In this document: piece after piece, positions 54,679-63,729 of the stretch
Layout of the letters: each line of letters starts with the position of its first letter
Numbering within the stretch: position 1 is the stretch's first letter
Origin: Mameliella sp. MMSF_3455
GTDB lineage: Bacteria > Pseudomonadota > Alphaproteobacteria > Rhodobacterales > Rhodobacteraceae
NCBI RefSeq assembly: GCF_030733205.1
Contig: NZ_JASHJL010000010.1
Coordinates: 1-64,000 of the forward strand
Length of the DNA stretch: 64,000 nt
Direction of reading: 5' to 3'
The notes under the pieces: generated by a model
Database searches by the model: none
The model's input: the letters and a program-made list of their open reading frames with translations, nothing else
What the model was told of the DNA's origin: nothing
Made by a program: the position numbers and the translations under genes

Positions 54679-54917
54679 CGACATTGTAAATCAACTTCAC
54701 GGCCAGACTTCGAAACGGTCGCTGTTGTGCTCGTTCTGGAGAAGTGGCCCGCGATAACTGGCGGCGGAAACTACGCCGCCAACCCAAGAACGCCACGGCC
54801 ACGATCAAGCCCGAGAAAGTTTACGAAAACCGTTTCTGCCGCCTGCTTCTGATGCCTATATCCCTCAGGACAGAGTCGAACCCTCGTTCCCGCGAGAAAA
54901 GGCCGAAAAAACGGAAA

Positions 54918-54937
54918 ATCGGGCGCCTACGCCCGAT
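54918..54937 (-). terminator. Terminator of nrdJ
   Basis: ATCGGGCG and CGCCCGAT pair around CCTA. On the minus strand the hairpin is followed by TTTTCCGTTTTTT, 90 bases after the nrdJ stop. Confidence 0.8.
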
Positions 54938-55026
54938 TGACCCTATTCGCTTGCGAAATGGACCTCCGAAACCCGCCGGTGGCCACTAATTGGTAGTGGC
55001 AATATCACCGTCGAAAGGTCGATAGC

Positions 55027-57528
55027 CTAGCCACACTTCGAATGCCCACAAGAGGCACAGGTCATGCAGCCCTCTACCATGCGCATGTCGTATTGCCCAC
55101 AATTGGGGCAAGCCGGACCGCGGGGTTGGTCCAGGTTTACCACTTGGGCGGTCGGGTCGCTTTTCAGGCCCATGCCTTCGCCTTCGAGGAAGCCTGTCGC
55201 GATCATGTGGCGCTCGATGACGCCGCCGATCGCTGCGAGGATCGAAGGGATGTACTTGCCCTGAACCCAGGCGCCGCCGCGCGGGTCGAAGACGGCCTTC
55301 AGTTCCTCGACGACAAAGCTTACGTCGCCACCGCGGCGGAAGACAGCAGAGATCATTCGCGTCAGCGCCACGGTCCAGGCGAAATGCTCCATGTTCTTCG
55401 AGTTGATGAAGACCTCGAAGGGCCGCCGGCGGCCGCCGACGATGATATCGTTGATCGTCAGGTAGATGGCATGCTCACTGTCGGGCCATTTCAGCTTGTA
55501 GGTCGCGCCCTCAAGCGTCTGGGGCCGGTCCAGAGGTTCGGACATGTAAACGACATCGCCGTGGGGTTGCAGAGGTTCGGCATCGGAGGTTGCGGCAACT
55601 TCGGGCGATGTTTCATTGGTCAAGAGAGCGGTAATATCGACATTAAGTGCATTGGCGATCTTTGTCGCGTTTACCAGCGAAGGTTTTTTGTTGTTCTTTA
55701 GCATCTGCTGGACAAAATTCCGCCCGAGACCGGCTTCCTCTGATAGCTTTGCTAGGCTCATGCCTTTGGCTTCCGCTAGCGAGCGAATGCGAGAAGAAAA
55801 CTCCTCCCAAGACACCTCATCAGGTTTCACTTCTGCCACGCTCAGAACACTTCCCGTCACCGCGTTCGGACGATAAGTGGTGCAGCCCTTGCAGCCTGTC
55901 TCGTAGGCTTGCAGGTAGACATCCTTGAAGTCCTCGAAGGAAATGTCCTCGGGGCAGTTGATGGTCTTGGAGATCGACGAGTCGACCCATTTCTGCGCCG
56001 CCGCCTGCATGCGGACATGGTCCAGTGGCGCCAGCGTCTGAGCATTCACGAAATATTCGGGCAGGGCGGCATCAGTGCCGAAGGTCTCACGGTACATCTG
56101 TACCGCGTAGTCGACCACCTCTTCCTCGGTCCGGGTCCCGTCCTTTTGCAGGACCTTGCGGGTGTAGGCATAGGCAAAGACCGGCTCGATCCCCGACGAG
56201 ACGTTCCCGGCATAGAGCGAGATCGTCCCCGTGGGTGCAATCGAGGTGACCAGGGCGTTGCGGATGCCGTGTTCGCGAATGGCGCTGCGCACGTCCTCGT
56301 CCATGCCCAGCATCGTGCCGCTGTCCAGGTAAGCCTCGGCGTCAAAGAGCGGAAAGGCGCCTTTTTCCTTCGCCAATTGCACCGAAGCCAGGTAGGCGGC
56401 GCGGGCGATCCGGTGCAACCAGCACTCGGTCTGACGCGCCGCTTCCTCGGATCCGTAACGCAGCCGTACCATCAGCAGGGCATCGGCAAGGCCGGTCACG
56501 CCCAGCCCGATACGGCGCTTGTTCAGGGCCTCCTGGCGCTGTTCTTCCAGCGGAAAGCGCGAGGCATCGACCACGTTGTCCATCATCCTGACGGCGGTGG
56601 CGACCAGCTCGTCCAGCGCTTCTTCGTCGAGGTGTGCATCGCCGGTGAAGGGGGCGTTCACAAGCCGGGCCAGGTTGACCGAGCCCAGCAGGCAGGCGCC
56701 GTAGGGGGGCAGGGGCTGTTCGCCGCACGGGTTCGTGGCGGCAATCGTTTCGCAGTAGCTGAGGTTGTTGGCCTGGTTGATCCGGTCGATGAAGATCACG
56801 CCGGGCTCGGCGTAATCATACGTGGCGCGCATGATCCGGTTCCACAGGTCGCGCGCAGGCAGCGTGTGATAGACCACCCCGTCAAAGACCAGGTCCCAGG
56901 GGCCGTCCGCCTTGACCGCCTCCATGAAGGCATCCGTGACCAGGACCGAGAGGTTGAACATGCGCAGGCGCGCGCTGTCGGCCTTCGCGCCGATGAAATC
57001 CTCGATGTCCGGGTGATCGCAGCGCATGGTTGCCATCATCGCCCCGCGGCGCGAACCTGCGGACATGATCGTTCGGCACATGGCGTCCCAGACGTCCATG
57101 AACGACAGCGGCCCGGAGGCGTCCGCCGCCACGCCTGCCACGGGCGCGCCCTTGGGCCGGATGGTCGAGAAATCGTAACCGATCCCGCCGCCCTGCTGCA
57201 TGGTCAGCGCCGCTTCGCGCAGCTGGTCGAAAATGCCGCCCATGTTGTCGGGGATGGTGCCCATGACGAAACAGTTGAACAGGGTCACGCTGCGGTCGGT
57301 GCCGGCGCCTGCGGTGATCCGGCCCGCGGGCAGGTACTTGAAGTCCTCAAGCGCTTCGTAGAACCGCTCTTCCCAGTGGGCCGGGTCCTTTTCGACCGTG
57401 GCAAGGGCCCTGGCGATGCGGCGCCAGCTGTCCTCGACGCTGAGGTCAAGCGGCGTGCCGTCCGCCTGTTTCAGGCGGTATTTCATGTCCCAGATCTGTT
57501 CGGCGATGGGGGCGGCAAAGCGGGTCAT
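55027..57528 (-). CDS. nrdJ: B12-dependent class II ribonucleotide reductase NrdJ with an internal XRE domain
   Basis: The 833-residue adenosylcobalamin-dependent enzyme reduces ribonucleotides. Seen are the N-terminal Cys in TLFNCFVMGTIPD, catalytic NPCGEQPLPPYGACLLGS (Cys and Glu), APTGTISLYAGNVSSG, and a C-terminal zinc-ribbon-like CPNCGQ ... CASCGHSKC. Between core and C-terminal region (about residues 570-640, DNA 55613-55812) is an in-frame helix-turn-helix: LAKLSEEAGLGRNFVQQML followed by KIANALNVDI, a Cro/C1-type XRE domain. It looks less GC-rich than the rest. Such an insertion is not part of the usual NrdJ architecture I know. Start is MTRFAAP, after GAGGGA. Confidence 0.93.
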   Translation of the reverse strand: MTRFAAPIAEQIWDMKYRLKQADGTPLDLSVEDSWRRIARALATVEKDPAHWEERFYEALEDFKYLPAGRITAGAGTDRSVTLFNCFVMGTIPDNMGGIFDQLREAALTMQQGGGIGYDFSTIRPKGAPVAGVAADASGPLSFMDVWDAMCRTIMSAGSRRGAMMATMRCDHPDIEDFIGAKADSARLRMFNLSVLVTDAFMEAVKADGPWDLVFDGVVYHTLPARDLWNRIMRATYDYAEPGVIFIDRINQANNLSYCETIAATNPCGEQPLPPYGACLLGSVNLARLVNAPFTGDAHLDEEALDELVATAVRMMDNVVDASRFPLEEQRQEALNKRRIGLGVTGLADALLMVRLRYGSEEAARQTECWLHRIARAAYLASVQLAKEKGAFPLFDAEAYLDSGTMLGMDEDVRSAIREHGIRNALVTSIAPTGTISLYAGNVSSGIEPVFAYAYTRKVLQKDGTRTEEEVVDYAVQMYRETFGTDAALPEYFVNAQTLAPLDHVRMQAAAQKWVDSSISKTINCPEDISFEDFKDVYLQAYETGCKGCTTYRPNAVTGSVLSVAEVKPDEVSWEEFSSRIRSLAEAKGMSLAKLSEEAGLGRNFVQQMLKNNKKPSLVNATKIANALNVDITALLTNETSPEVAATSDAEPLQPHGDVVYMSEPLDRPQTLEGATYKLKWPDSEHAIYLTINDIIVGGRRRPFEVFINSKNMEHFAWTVALTRMISAVFRRGGDVSFVVEELKAVFDPRGGAWVQGKYIPSILAAIGGVIERHMIATGFLEGEGMGLKSDPTAQVVNLDQPRGPACPNCGQYDMRMVEGCMTCASCGHSKCG

Positions 57529-57664
57529 GGCGATTCCCTCAGGTGGCAGGCTGAACAATGTAGCTGCAACCCGAGTTTTCCACAACAGATTGACAGCCTT
57601 GCCGGCATGTCCCCCAGATCATGCGCCGAATGCAAGTGGTTTGCTCCGGCACATTGCCACTTGT

Positions 57665-57934
57665 TCAGAAAAAGAACTCGTCTCCGGGCACGTAATCGTC
57701 GATGTCCTGCGGATCCGGTTGGTCCTGCGGCGCTTCGGCGAATTTGCGGCTTGCGGCGGTTTGAACGGCCTCGCTGGCGGCGCCAAGGTGGTCGAACGCG
57801 GCTTCCTGGACGATGCGATCGGCCAGTTGGTCGAATGTCTGCAGCACGGCGCGGTCATTTGAGATGAAGGGGCCGTTGTCCTCGCTGAAAAAACGAAAGC
57901 CGATGTCGTCGATGATGATACAGTCTTCGGGCAT
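57665..57934 (-). CDS. Small acidic conserved protein upstream of nrdJ
   Basis: The 89-residue protein reads PEDCIIIDDIGFRFFSEDNGPFISNDRAV at the start and QDIDDYVPGDEFFF at the end. It is strongly acidic and hydrophilic apart from the C-terminal aromatic tail. No domain recognised. It lies upstream of nrdJ on the same strand with 136 bases between. Start set at MPEDC (57934); the longer frame is less likely. Confidence 0.6.
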   Translation of the reverse strand: MPEDCIIIDDIGFRFFSEDNGPFISNDRAVLQTFDQLADRIVQEAAFDHLGAASEAVQTAASRKFAEAPQDQPDPQDIDDYVPGDEFFF

Positions 57935-58064
57935 GGGTCTGGTCTCCTGGATGGGCGCCCCGAACCGAGGGGCGGGACTACTGGTCAAGGAAGTTTCAGG
58001 CCTGCACCGGTGTCAGCGGTGTGCCTGCCAATATCCCGCATCCGTCGCATTGCGGACAGTCAGG

Positions 58065-58949
58065 TTAACCTTGCCATTGCCCCGGCAGGTCTCTGCCGAA
58101 CCGTGCGCGGCAGAACGCGTATTGCGGCGCCAGGGCCGCGGCCAGGGCATCATGCGCGTCACGGGGCAGGGCGGTCTCGACCGTGGTGGCGTTCCGGCGC
58201 AGTCCGGGGCCCGGCGCCTGCCAACTGGTGCCAAGAAAGTGACATAGCCGGGGCAGGGCATCGCCCTCCGCCAGATCCTCGTAGAAGAGGTACAAGAGAT
58301 CCTCGGGCGCGAAACAGTCGTCCAGCGCCGTGACCGTCGCCCGATAGTCGCCCCGTGCCATAATCGCGGGCGCGCCCAGGGCGTCGCTCCAGGCCTGTGT
58401 GGCGTCTTCGGTCAGGCCCTGCTGCTGCATGTGCCGCAATTGCGACCACAGCCGCGCGACAGGGTCGCGCATGACAAACAACAGTTTCAGCCGGATGTCC
58501 TGCGTAGCGCAAAAGGCCCGCATCCGGGCAAAACCGGCCGTCCCCAGCACCGAATAGGCAGGGGTGACATCGCAAATCACCCGTGTCCGAGGCGTGCTTA
58601 TCCGGGCCATGTGACCGAAATAGGCGTTGTCGTCGTAGATCATCTGTACCCGATCCAGCGCAGCCTGGATCATCGGCGAAATGGCCAGATGCTCTGCCGG
58701 GTGGCCCTCTTGCGACAGGAACAGCGTCAGGCGACGAACTGCCAGAAGGTCGATGTCACTCAGGGCATGTTCCGGGAAACCTCGGTTGAAGAAATGCAGC
58801 TCTTTGAGCGGCGAAGGCGTGACGCCCTCCAATTCGCCCATGTAGGCGTGCAGCCAGCTTGTGGCGCATTTCATGGCGCCGACGCAGACCAGCAGTGTCT
58901 TGCCGTCCAGCTCGAGGTAGTGCCGGATATGCGCAAGCCCCTCCGCCAT
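58065..58949 (-). CDS. Sulfotransferase family protein
   Basis: The 294-residue PAPS-dependent transferase has VGAMKCATSWLH as its 5'-phosphosulfate loop (PKSGTT-like, with Cys instead of Gly), LKELHFFNR, and the 3'-phosphate motif LLFVMRDPVARLWSQ. These match bacterial sulfotransferases that modify polysaccharides or small molecules. The acceptor is unknown. A strong AGGAGG stands before the ATG. It may also be a membrane-associated sulfotransferase, but no transmembrane segment was seen. Confidence 0.85.
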   Translation of the reverse strand: MAEGLAHIRHYLELDGKTLLVCVGAMKCATSWLHAYMGELEGVTPSPLKELHFFNRGFPEHALSDIDLLAVRRLTLFLSQEGHPAEHLAISPMIQAALDRVQMIYDDNAYFGHMARISTPRTRVICDVTPAYSVLGTAGFARMRAFCATQDIRLKLLFVMRDPVARLWSQLRHMQQQGLTEDATQAWSDALGAPAIMARGDYRATVTALDDCFAPEDLLYLFYEDLAEGDALPRLCHFLGTSWQAPGPGLRRNATTVETALPRDAHDALAAALAPQYAFCRARFGRDLPGQWQG

Positions 58950-59104
58950 GCGCGCCTCCTGCCATTTCGCAACAGGAGGTCAGGCTGACACGGCACCGGA
59001 CAGCGCTCAAGCCCGCAGACGCCTTGCACAGGGCAAACCCGCGGCGGCGGAAATGCTGAAAAAACGGGCAAACTTGTTCGCGTGGATGGCTTCTGACCTC
59101 TTAG

Positions 59105-59149
59105 TTGCGAGTAATTCTCAATTTCATTGACTCTTGCGAATTAGTCGCA
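59105..59149 (+). promoter_or_regulatory. Two Mur/Fur-type operator boxes upstream of sitA
   Basis: TTGCGAGTAATTCTCAA at 59105-59121 and the perfect palindrome TGCGAATTAGTCGCA at 59135-59149 resemble Fur-superfamily boxes. In Rhodobacteraceae and Rhizobiales the manganese-responsive Fur homologue Mur usually controls sit operons. The sites lie 68-112 bases before the sitA start, suited to blocking its promoter. Confidence 0.65.
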
Positions 59150-59216
59150 CTATATCTCGCAGGTGAAAACGCCTCGGCGAGTGCATCGCCGGGGTGTCGT
59201 CTTGAGGAGGTGCACA

Positions 59217-60176
59217 GTGACTTTGACCAAGCGAGAGCTTCTTGCCGGACTGGCGACCCTGCCGTTGGCACTGTCGGCCAAAGGCCTGGCGGCGCAGGGC
59301 GTGACAACCGTGGTCGCGACCACGGGCATGATCGCAGACGCGGCGCGGCAGGTCGGAGGCGATCTAGTCGAGGTCCGTGGCCTGATGGGGCCCGGTGTCG
59401 ACCCGCACAGCTATCGCCAGACCCGCAGCGACATCGTGGCGATGGCCCGCGCGGATGTGGTGCTCTGGCATGGGCTCTTTCTCGAGGCGCAGATGGAGGA
59501 GTTTCTTCAGGACCTTGGCGACCGTGGCACCGTTACCGCAGTGGCCGAGAGTATGCCGCGCGACCTGCTGATGGCCCATGACGACTACGACGACAAGTTC
59601 GACCCGCACGTCTGGATGGTGCCCGATCTCTGGAAGCATGTCGTGGAAAACGTGCGCGATGCATTGAGCGCGGCCCGGCCCGACAGTGCCGAGGTCTTTG
59701 CTGCCAATGCCGCCGCGCACCTGGCAGAACTGGACGAACTGGCCACCTATGCCGCCGGTATCCTTGCCAGCGTGCCCGAGGAAAGCCGCGTGCTGGTCAC
59801 GGCGCATGATGCCTTCAACTACTTCGGGCAGGCCTACGGGTTCGAGGTCATGGGCATCCAGGGCATCTCGACCGAGTCCGAGGCCGGGCTGCGCCGGATC
59901 GCGGATCTTGTGGATGTGCTGGTGGATCGCCGGATCGGCGCGGTCTTTGTCGAAAGCTCGGTCTCCGACCGCAACATCCGCGCGCTGATCGAAGGGGCCG
60001 CCGCCAAGGGGCACGAGGTTGTCATCGGTGGCGAGCTGTTCTCGGACGCGATGGGCGAGCCGGGCACCTATGTCGGCACCTATATCGGCATGATCGACCA
60101 CAACGCGACCACCATTGCCGGGGCCCTGGGCGGCGACGTGCCCCCTGACGGCATGAAAGGATTGTTGAACGGATGA
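59217..60176 (+). CDS. sitA: Mn/Fe ABC transporter substrate-binding protein SitA
   Basis: The 319-residue cluster A-I metal-binding protein has a signal peptide with the twin-Arg-free start TLTKRELLAGLATLPLALSA. The metal-site residues are seen as His in GVDPHSYRQ, His in FDPHVWMV, Glu/His around VFVESSVSDRN and Asp near GELFSDAMG. It starts with GTG after GAGGAGG. It is the first gene of an operon of four overlapping genes (sitABCD). Mn(II) as the main substrate is inferred from family and operator type. Confidence 0.93.
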   Translation: MTLTKRELLAGLATLPLALSAKGLAAQGVTTVVATTGMIADAARQVGGDLVEVRGLMGPGVDPHSYRQTRSDIVAMARADVVLWHGLFLEAQMEEFLQDLGDRGTVTAVAESMPRDLLMAHDDYDDKFDPHVWMVPDLWKHVVENVRDALSAARPDSAEVFAANAAAHLAELDELATYAAGILASVPEESRVLVTAHDAFNYFGQAYGFEVMGIQGISTESEAGLRRIADLVDVLVDRRIGAVFVESSVSDRNIRALIEGAAAKGHEVVIGGELFSDAMGEPGTYVGTYIGMIDHNATTIAGALGGDVPPDGMKGLLNG

Positions 60177-60988
60177 CCGATCCTTCCGTGACCCTGGCCG
60201 CATCCGGCGGACAGGCGGCGGCGCAGGTACGCCCGGATGCCGCCCTGAGCCTGCGCGGGCTGACGGTGTCCTACGGTGAGAAGCCCGCTGTATTTTCCGT
60301 CGACGCGGCGTTTCCGGCGGGCGAGATGACCGCCATCATTGGGCCGAATGGCGCCGGCAAGTCGACCTTGCTCAAGGCGGCACTGGGCGTGATCCCGCGG
60401 CTTTCGGGTGAGGTCAGCGTCTTTGGGCAGCCGATCGAGACGGTTCGCGGGCGCATCGCCTATGTCCCTCAGCGCGCCAGCGTCGACTGGGATTTCCCGA
60501 CCACGGTGATCGACGTGGTGATGATGGGGCTTTACCGGCAAGTCGGCCTGCTGGGGCGGCTGACCGGCGCGCTAAAGGCGCGGGCGCTGTCCTGCCTCGA
60601 CCGGGTCGGCATGGCCAGTTTTGCCGACCGTCAGATCGGCCAGCTCTCCGGTGGTCAGCAACAACGGGTCTTTCTGGCCCGGGCACTGGCGCAGGACGCG
60701 GATCTCTACCTGCTGGACGAACCTTTTGCCGGGGTGGACGCCGCGACCGAACGGGCGATCATCGACGTGCTGAAATCGCTCAAGTCCGAAGGCAAGGCGG
60801 TGGTCTGCGTCCACCATGACCTGGCCACGGTGCGCGACTATTTCGACAATGTCTTCATGATCAACGTGCGCCGCATCGCCGAAGGGCCCGTTGCGACCAC
60901 CTTCAACGGAGAAACGCTGAATGCCACCTATGGCGGGCGCCTGGCCGCGACGCACATCGACCAGTTGAATCTGGTGGAGGGCGCGTGA
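60173..60988 (+). CDS. sitB: Mn/Fe ABC transporter ATP-binding protein SitB
   Basis: The 271-residue ABC ATPase has Walker A GPNGAGKSTLLKA, Q-loop AYVPQRASVDW, signature LSGGQQQRVFLARAL and Walker B LYLLDEPFAGVD, the metal-cluster pattern. The gene overlaps sitA and sitC by 4 bases each. Confidence 0.96.
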   Translation: MTDPSVTLAASGGQAAAQVRPDAALSLRGLTVSYGEKPAVFSVDAAFPAGEMTAIIGPNGAGKSTLLKAALGVIPRLSGEVSVFGQPIETVRGRIAYVPQRASVDWDFPTTVIDVVMMGLYRQVGLLGRLTGALKARALSCLDRVGMASFADRQIGQLSGGQQQRVFLARALAQDADLYLLDEPFAGVDAATERAIIDVLKSLKSEGKAVVCVHHDLATVRDYFDNVFMINVRRIAEGPVATTFNGETLNATYGGRLAATHIDQLNLVEGA

Positions 60989-62202
60989 CACCGCTGATCG
61001 AGGCGCTGTTGCTGCAGGCGGGCTACAACGCGGCGTTGGTCGCGGTGGGCGCCGCGCTGCTGGGCTTTGCTGCGGGCGCCGCCGGGACTTTTCTTTTCCT
61101 GCGCAAGCGCGCGCTGGTCTCCGACGCCGTCGCCCATGCCACGCTGCCGGGCGTCGGGCTTGCCTTCATCGCGATGGTCTGGCTGGGCGGCGACGGGCGC
61201 AACCTGCTGGGATTGTTGACCGGGTCTGCCGTGACCGCCGGGATCGGCCTCTTGGCGGTGGAATGGATGACCCGGCGCACCCGGCTGAGCGAGGACGCGG
61301 CCATCGGCGCGGTGCTCTCGGTTTTTTTCGGGCTGGGGATCGTCATCCTGACCGTGATCCAGACCATGAGTTCCGGCCGCCAGGCGGGGCTCGAGAGCTT
61401 TCTGCTGGGCTCGACCGCCGGGATGTTGTTCCAGGATGCCATCGTGATCGCCGTGGGGGGCTCATTGGCGGTTCTGGCGACCTGGGTGATGCGGCGGCCG
61501 ATGACGCTGGTGGCCTTTGACGCGGAATACGCGGCGGCGAGCGGCGTCAACGTGCCGGGGATCGACCGGCTGATGATGGCGCTGGTCATGGCGGTCACTG
61601 TGATCGGGCTCAAGATCGTCGGGCTGATCCTGATCGTGGCGATGCTGATCATCCCGCCGGTCACCGCCCGGTTCTGGACAGAGCGCAGCCAGTCTCTGAT
61701 CTGGTACGCCGGGGGCATCGGCGGTGTGTCCGGCTACCTGGGCGCGGCGTTTTCGGCCTCGGCCCCCGATCTGCCCACCGGGCCGATCATCGTGCTGGTC
61801 GCCGCGCTGTTGTTCCTGCTGTCGTTGTTCCTGGCGCCCGCACGCGGCGTGGCCGCGGCGGTGTTCCGGCATCGGCGCTTTCAGCGCAAGGTGCACCGGC
61901 GGCAAGGGCTGCTGGCGCTGGCACGACGGGAGCCGATCCATGACGAGTTGACCCTGCGTGTCCTGCGGGGTGAGGGGTTGATCCGTGCAGATGGCGTGGC
62001 CACCGAAACGGGACGGGCCCAGGCGGCGAAGATCGCCCGCGACGAACGCCGTTGGGACGTTGCGCGCGAAATCCATCAGGATACCGGGCTGGCCGGGCGC
62101 TATGACGGGCTGACACCGATCGAGGAGGTCTTTGCCCCTGACGAGATTGCCGAGTTCGACCGTCGCATCGGCGGTCCGCGCGCCAAACGAGAGGGGCCGT
62201 GA
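60985..62202 (+). CDS. sitC: Mn/Fe ABC permease SitC with soluble C-terminal extension
   Basis: The 405-residue protein has a membrane part (~290 residues, about 8-9 helices) typical of ABC-3 permeases. FLFLRKRALVSDAVAHATLPG and LIIPPVTARFWTER are family landmarks. An extension of about 115 residues follows, starting near VHRRQGLLALARREP and containing RGEGLIRADGVATETGRAQAAKIARDERRW. It has a winged-helix or DtxR-like feel. It starts with GTG overlapping sitB. Confidence 0.92.
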   Translation: MTPLIEALLLQAGYNAALVAVGAALLGFAAGAAGTFLFLRKRALVSDAVAHATLPGVGLAFIAMVWLGGDGRNLLGLLTGSAVTAGIGLLAVEWMTRRTRLSEDAAIGAVLSVFFGLGIVILTVIQTMSSGRQAGLESFLLGSTAGMLFQDAIVIAVGGSLAVLATWVMRRPMTLVAFDAEYAAASGVNVPGIDRLMMALVMAVTVIGLKIVGLILIVAMLIIPPVTARFWTERSQSLIWYAGGIGGVSGYLGAAFSASAPDLPTGPIIVLVAALLFLLSLFLAPARGVAAAVFRHRRFQRKVHRRQGLLALARREPIHDELTLRVLRGEGLIRADGVATETGRAQAAKIARDERRWDVAREIHQDTGLAGRYDGLTPIEEVFAPDEIAEFDRRIGGPRAKREGP

Positions 62203-63128
62203 TGGGCAGCGAATTCGTCATGTTCTCTCTGACGCCGATGCTGATCGGCGTGCTGGCCTCTGTCGCCTGCGCCCTGCCGGGAAATTTCCTGATCCTGCGG
62301 CGGCAGGCGTTGATCGGCGATGCCATCAGCCATGTTGTCCTGCCCGGGATCGTGGTGGCTTTTCTGCTAACAGGCGTCGTGGCTGCGATCCCTATGTTGT
62401 TGGGGGCCGCCGGGGCCGCCGTGGTGGCGGTTGTTCTGATCGAGGCGATCAAGCGCCTTGGCCGGATCGAGCCGGGCGCGGCGATGGGCGTGACCTTTAC
62501 CACGCTCTTTGCCGGCGGCGTCTTGCTGCTTGAACAAAGCGATACGTCCAGCGTCCACCTGGACGTGGAGCACGCGCTGATGGGCAATCTTGAATCGCTG
62601 GTCTGGCTGCGCGCGACGGACTGGTCCTCGCTGATCGATCCCTGGGCGCTGGCCGGCGTGCCCGAAGAATTGCCGCGCATTGCCGTGGTCTGCGCGGGCG
62701 TGATCCTGCTGACGCTGGTCTTCTGGCGCTGGCTGAAGATTTCCACATTTGACGAGGGCTTTGCCCAGGCTTTGGGCCTGCCGGTGGGTGCGATCGGCAT
62801 GGGGCTGGTCATCACGGCTGCGGTGGCTGCGGTGGCCGCCTTCGACGCGGTGGGGTCGATCATCGTGATCGCCATGTTCATCTGCCCGCCTGCGGCGGCG
62901 AGGATGATGACCAACGGGCTGGAGCGGCAGGTCTGGTGGTCGGTGCTGTTCGCCGTGATATCTGCGGTGCTTGGGTATGTCCTGGCGGGCTACGGGCCGC
63001 TCTGGTTGGGCGGCGAAAATGCCGTCAGCGCTGCGGGCATGATTGCCACCGTCTCGGGGATCATCCTGGCGCTGGCCTGCGCCTTTGGCCCGCATCGCGC
63101 ACGCGTGGGCGCGCGCGCAGAGGTCTGA
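62199..63128 (+). CDS. sitD: Mn/Fe ABC permease SitD
   Basis: The 309-residue ABC-3 family permease has FLILRRQALIGDAISHVVLPGIV at the N-terminus, TLFAGGVLLLEQ, and FICPPAAARMMTNGLERQ near the end. GTG at 62199 and ATG at 62202 are both possible starts; either overlaps the sitC stop. The last gene of the operon, followed by a hairpin. Confidence 0.93.
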   Translation: MMGSEFVMFSLTPMLIGVLASVACALPGNFLILRRQALIGDAISHVVLPGIVVAFLLTGVVAAIPMLLGAAGAAVVAVVLIEAIKRLGRIEPGAAMGVTFTTLFAGGVLLLEQSDTSSVHLDVEHALMGNLESLVWLRATDWSSLIDPWALAGVPEELPRIAVVCAGVILLTLVFWRWLKISTFDEGFAQALGLPVGAIGMGLVITAAVAAVAAFDAVGSIIVIAMFICPPAAARMMTNGLERQVWWSVLFAVISAVLGYVLAGYGPLWLGGENAVSAAGMIATVSGIILALACAFGPHRARVGARAEV

Positions 63129-63138
63129 AACGAAAAAA

Positions 63139-63159
63139 CGGCCCGCATCAGGCGGGCCG
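63139..63159 (-). terminator. Bidirectional terminator between sitD and ecfG
   Basis: CGGCCCGC and GCGGGCCG pair around ATCAG. On the minus strand a TTTTTT run follows directly, so it terminates ecfG well; it also lies just after the sitD stop. Confidence 0.85.
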
Positions 63160-63183
63160 AGTTGTGTGAGGCGGCGAAACGGA

Positions 63184-63729
63184 TCAGGCGGCCGGGCGAG
63201 ACCCCACGACGCCCTGCGTGACGGAGTCCGTGATCTCGAGGCTTTCTTCCTCGGACAGTTCCATCAATTCAGCAAGGCGGGTGCGGGCGCGGCCCACGCG
63301 GCTCTTGATCGTGCCCACAGCGACGCCGCAGACCTCTGCCGCCTCTTCGTAGGCGAGGCCCTGAGCGCCGATCAGCACCAGCGCCTCGCGCTGGGTATCG
63401 GGCAGCTGGTCAAAGGCCACCTTGAAATCGCGGAGGTTCAGACGGCCATCGTGATCCGGTTTGGTCGCAAGACTTTCACCCATCGTGCCGTCGGCATCCT
63501 CGACCTCGCGCTTGCGCTTGCGCCGCAGCGAATAGAACGTGTTGCGCAGGATCGTGAACAGCCAAGCCCGCATGTTGGTGCCCTGCTGAAAGCTGTCGAT
63601 GTTCGTCCATGCCTTGACCAGCGTCTCCTGCACCAAGTCATCCGCCGTCGCGGCGTTCCGGGTCAGCGACAGCGCAAAGGCGCGCAACGAGCCGATATGA
63701 TCGGTCAGTTCCTCGCGGGGGTCACGCAT
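63184..63729 (-). CDS. ecfG: General stress ECF sigma factor EcfG (ECF15)
   Basis: The 181-residue sigma factor has region 2 as DDLVQETLVKAWTNIDSF, and MRAWLFTILRNTFYSLRRKRKREVED as the conserved EcfG start of region 2-4 linker. Region 4 is YEEAAEVCGVAVGTIKSRVGRARTRL. It drives the general stress response of alphaproteobacteria, held by NepR until PhyR-P releases it. Its start overlaps the nepR stop by 8 bases. Confidence 0.93.
   Translation of the reverse strand: MRDPREELTDHIGSLRAFALSLTRNAATADDLVQETLVKAWTNIDSFQQGTNMRAWLFTILRNTFYSLRRKRKREVEDADGTMGESLATKPDHDGRLNLRDFKVAFDQLPDTQREALVLIGAQGLAYEEAAEVCGVAVGTIKSRVGRARTRLAELMELSEEESLEITDSVTQGVVGSRPAA

Noticed and set aside
54860-54900. tRNA-like T-arm (GGTTCGACTC on the minus strand)
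   Set aside because: The T-stem does not pair (GAGG against TCTG), and no acceptor stem or anticodon arm could be found.
57529-57664. B12 riboswitch upstream of nrdJ
   Set aside because: A cobalamin riboswitch would need about 200 bases with the GCCACTG box; only 136 bases are available and no such box is seen.
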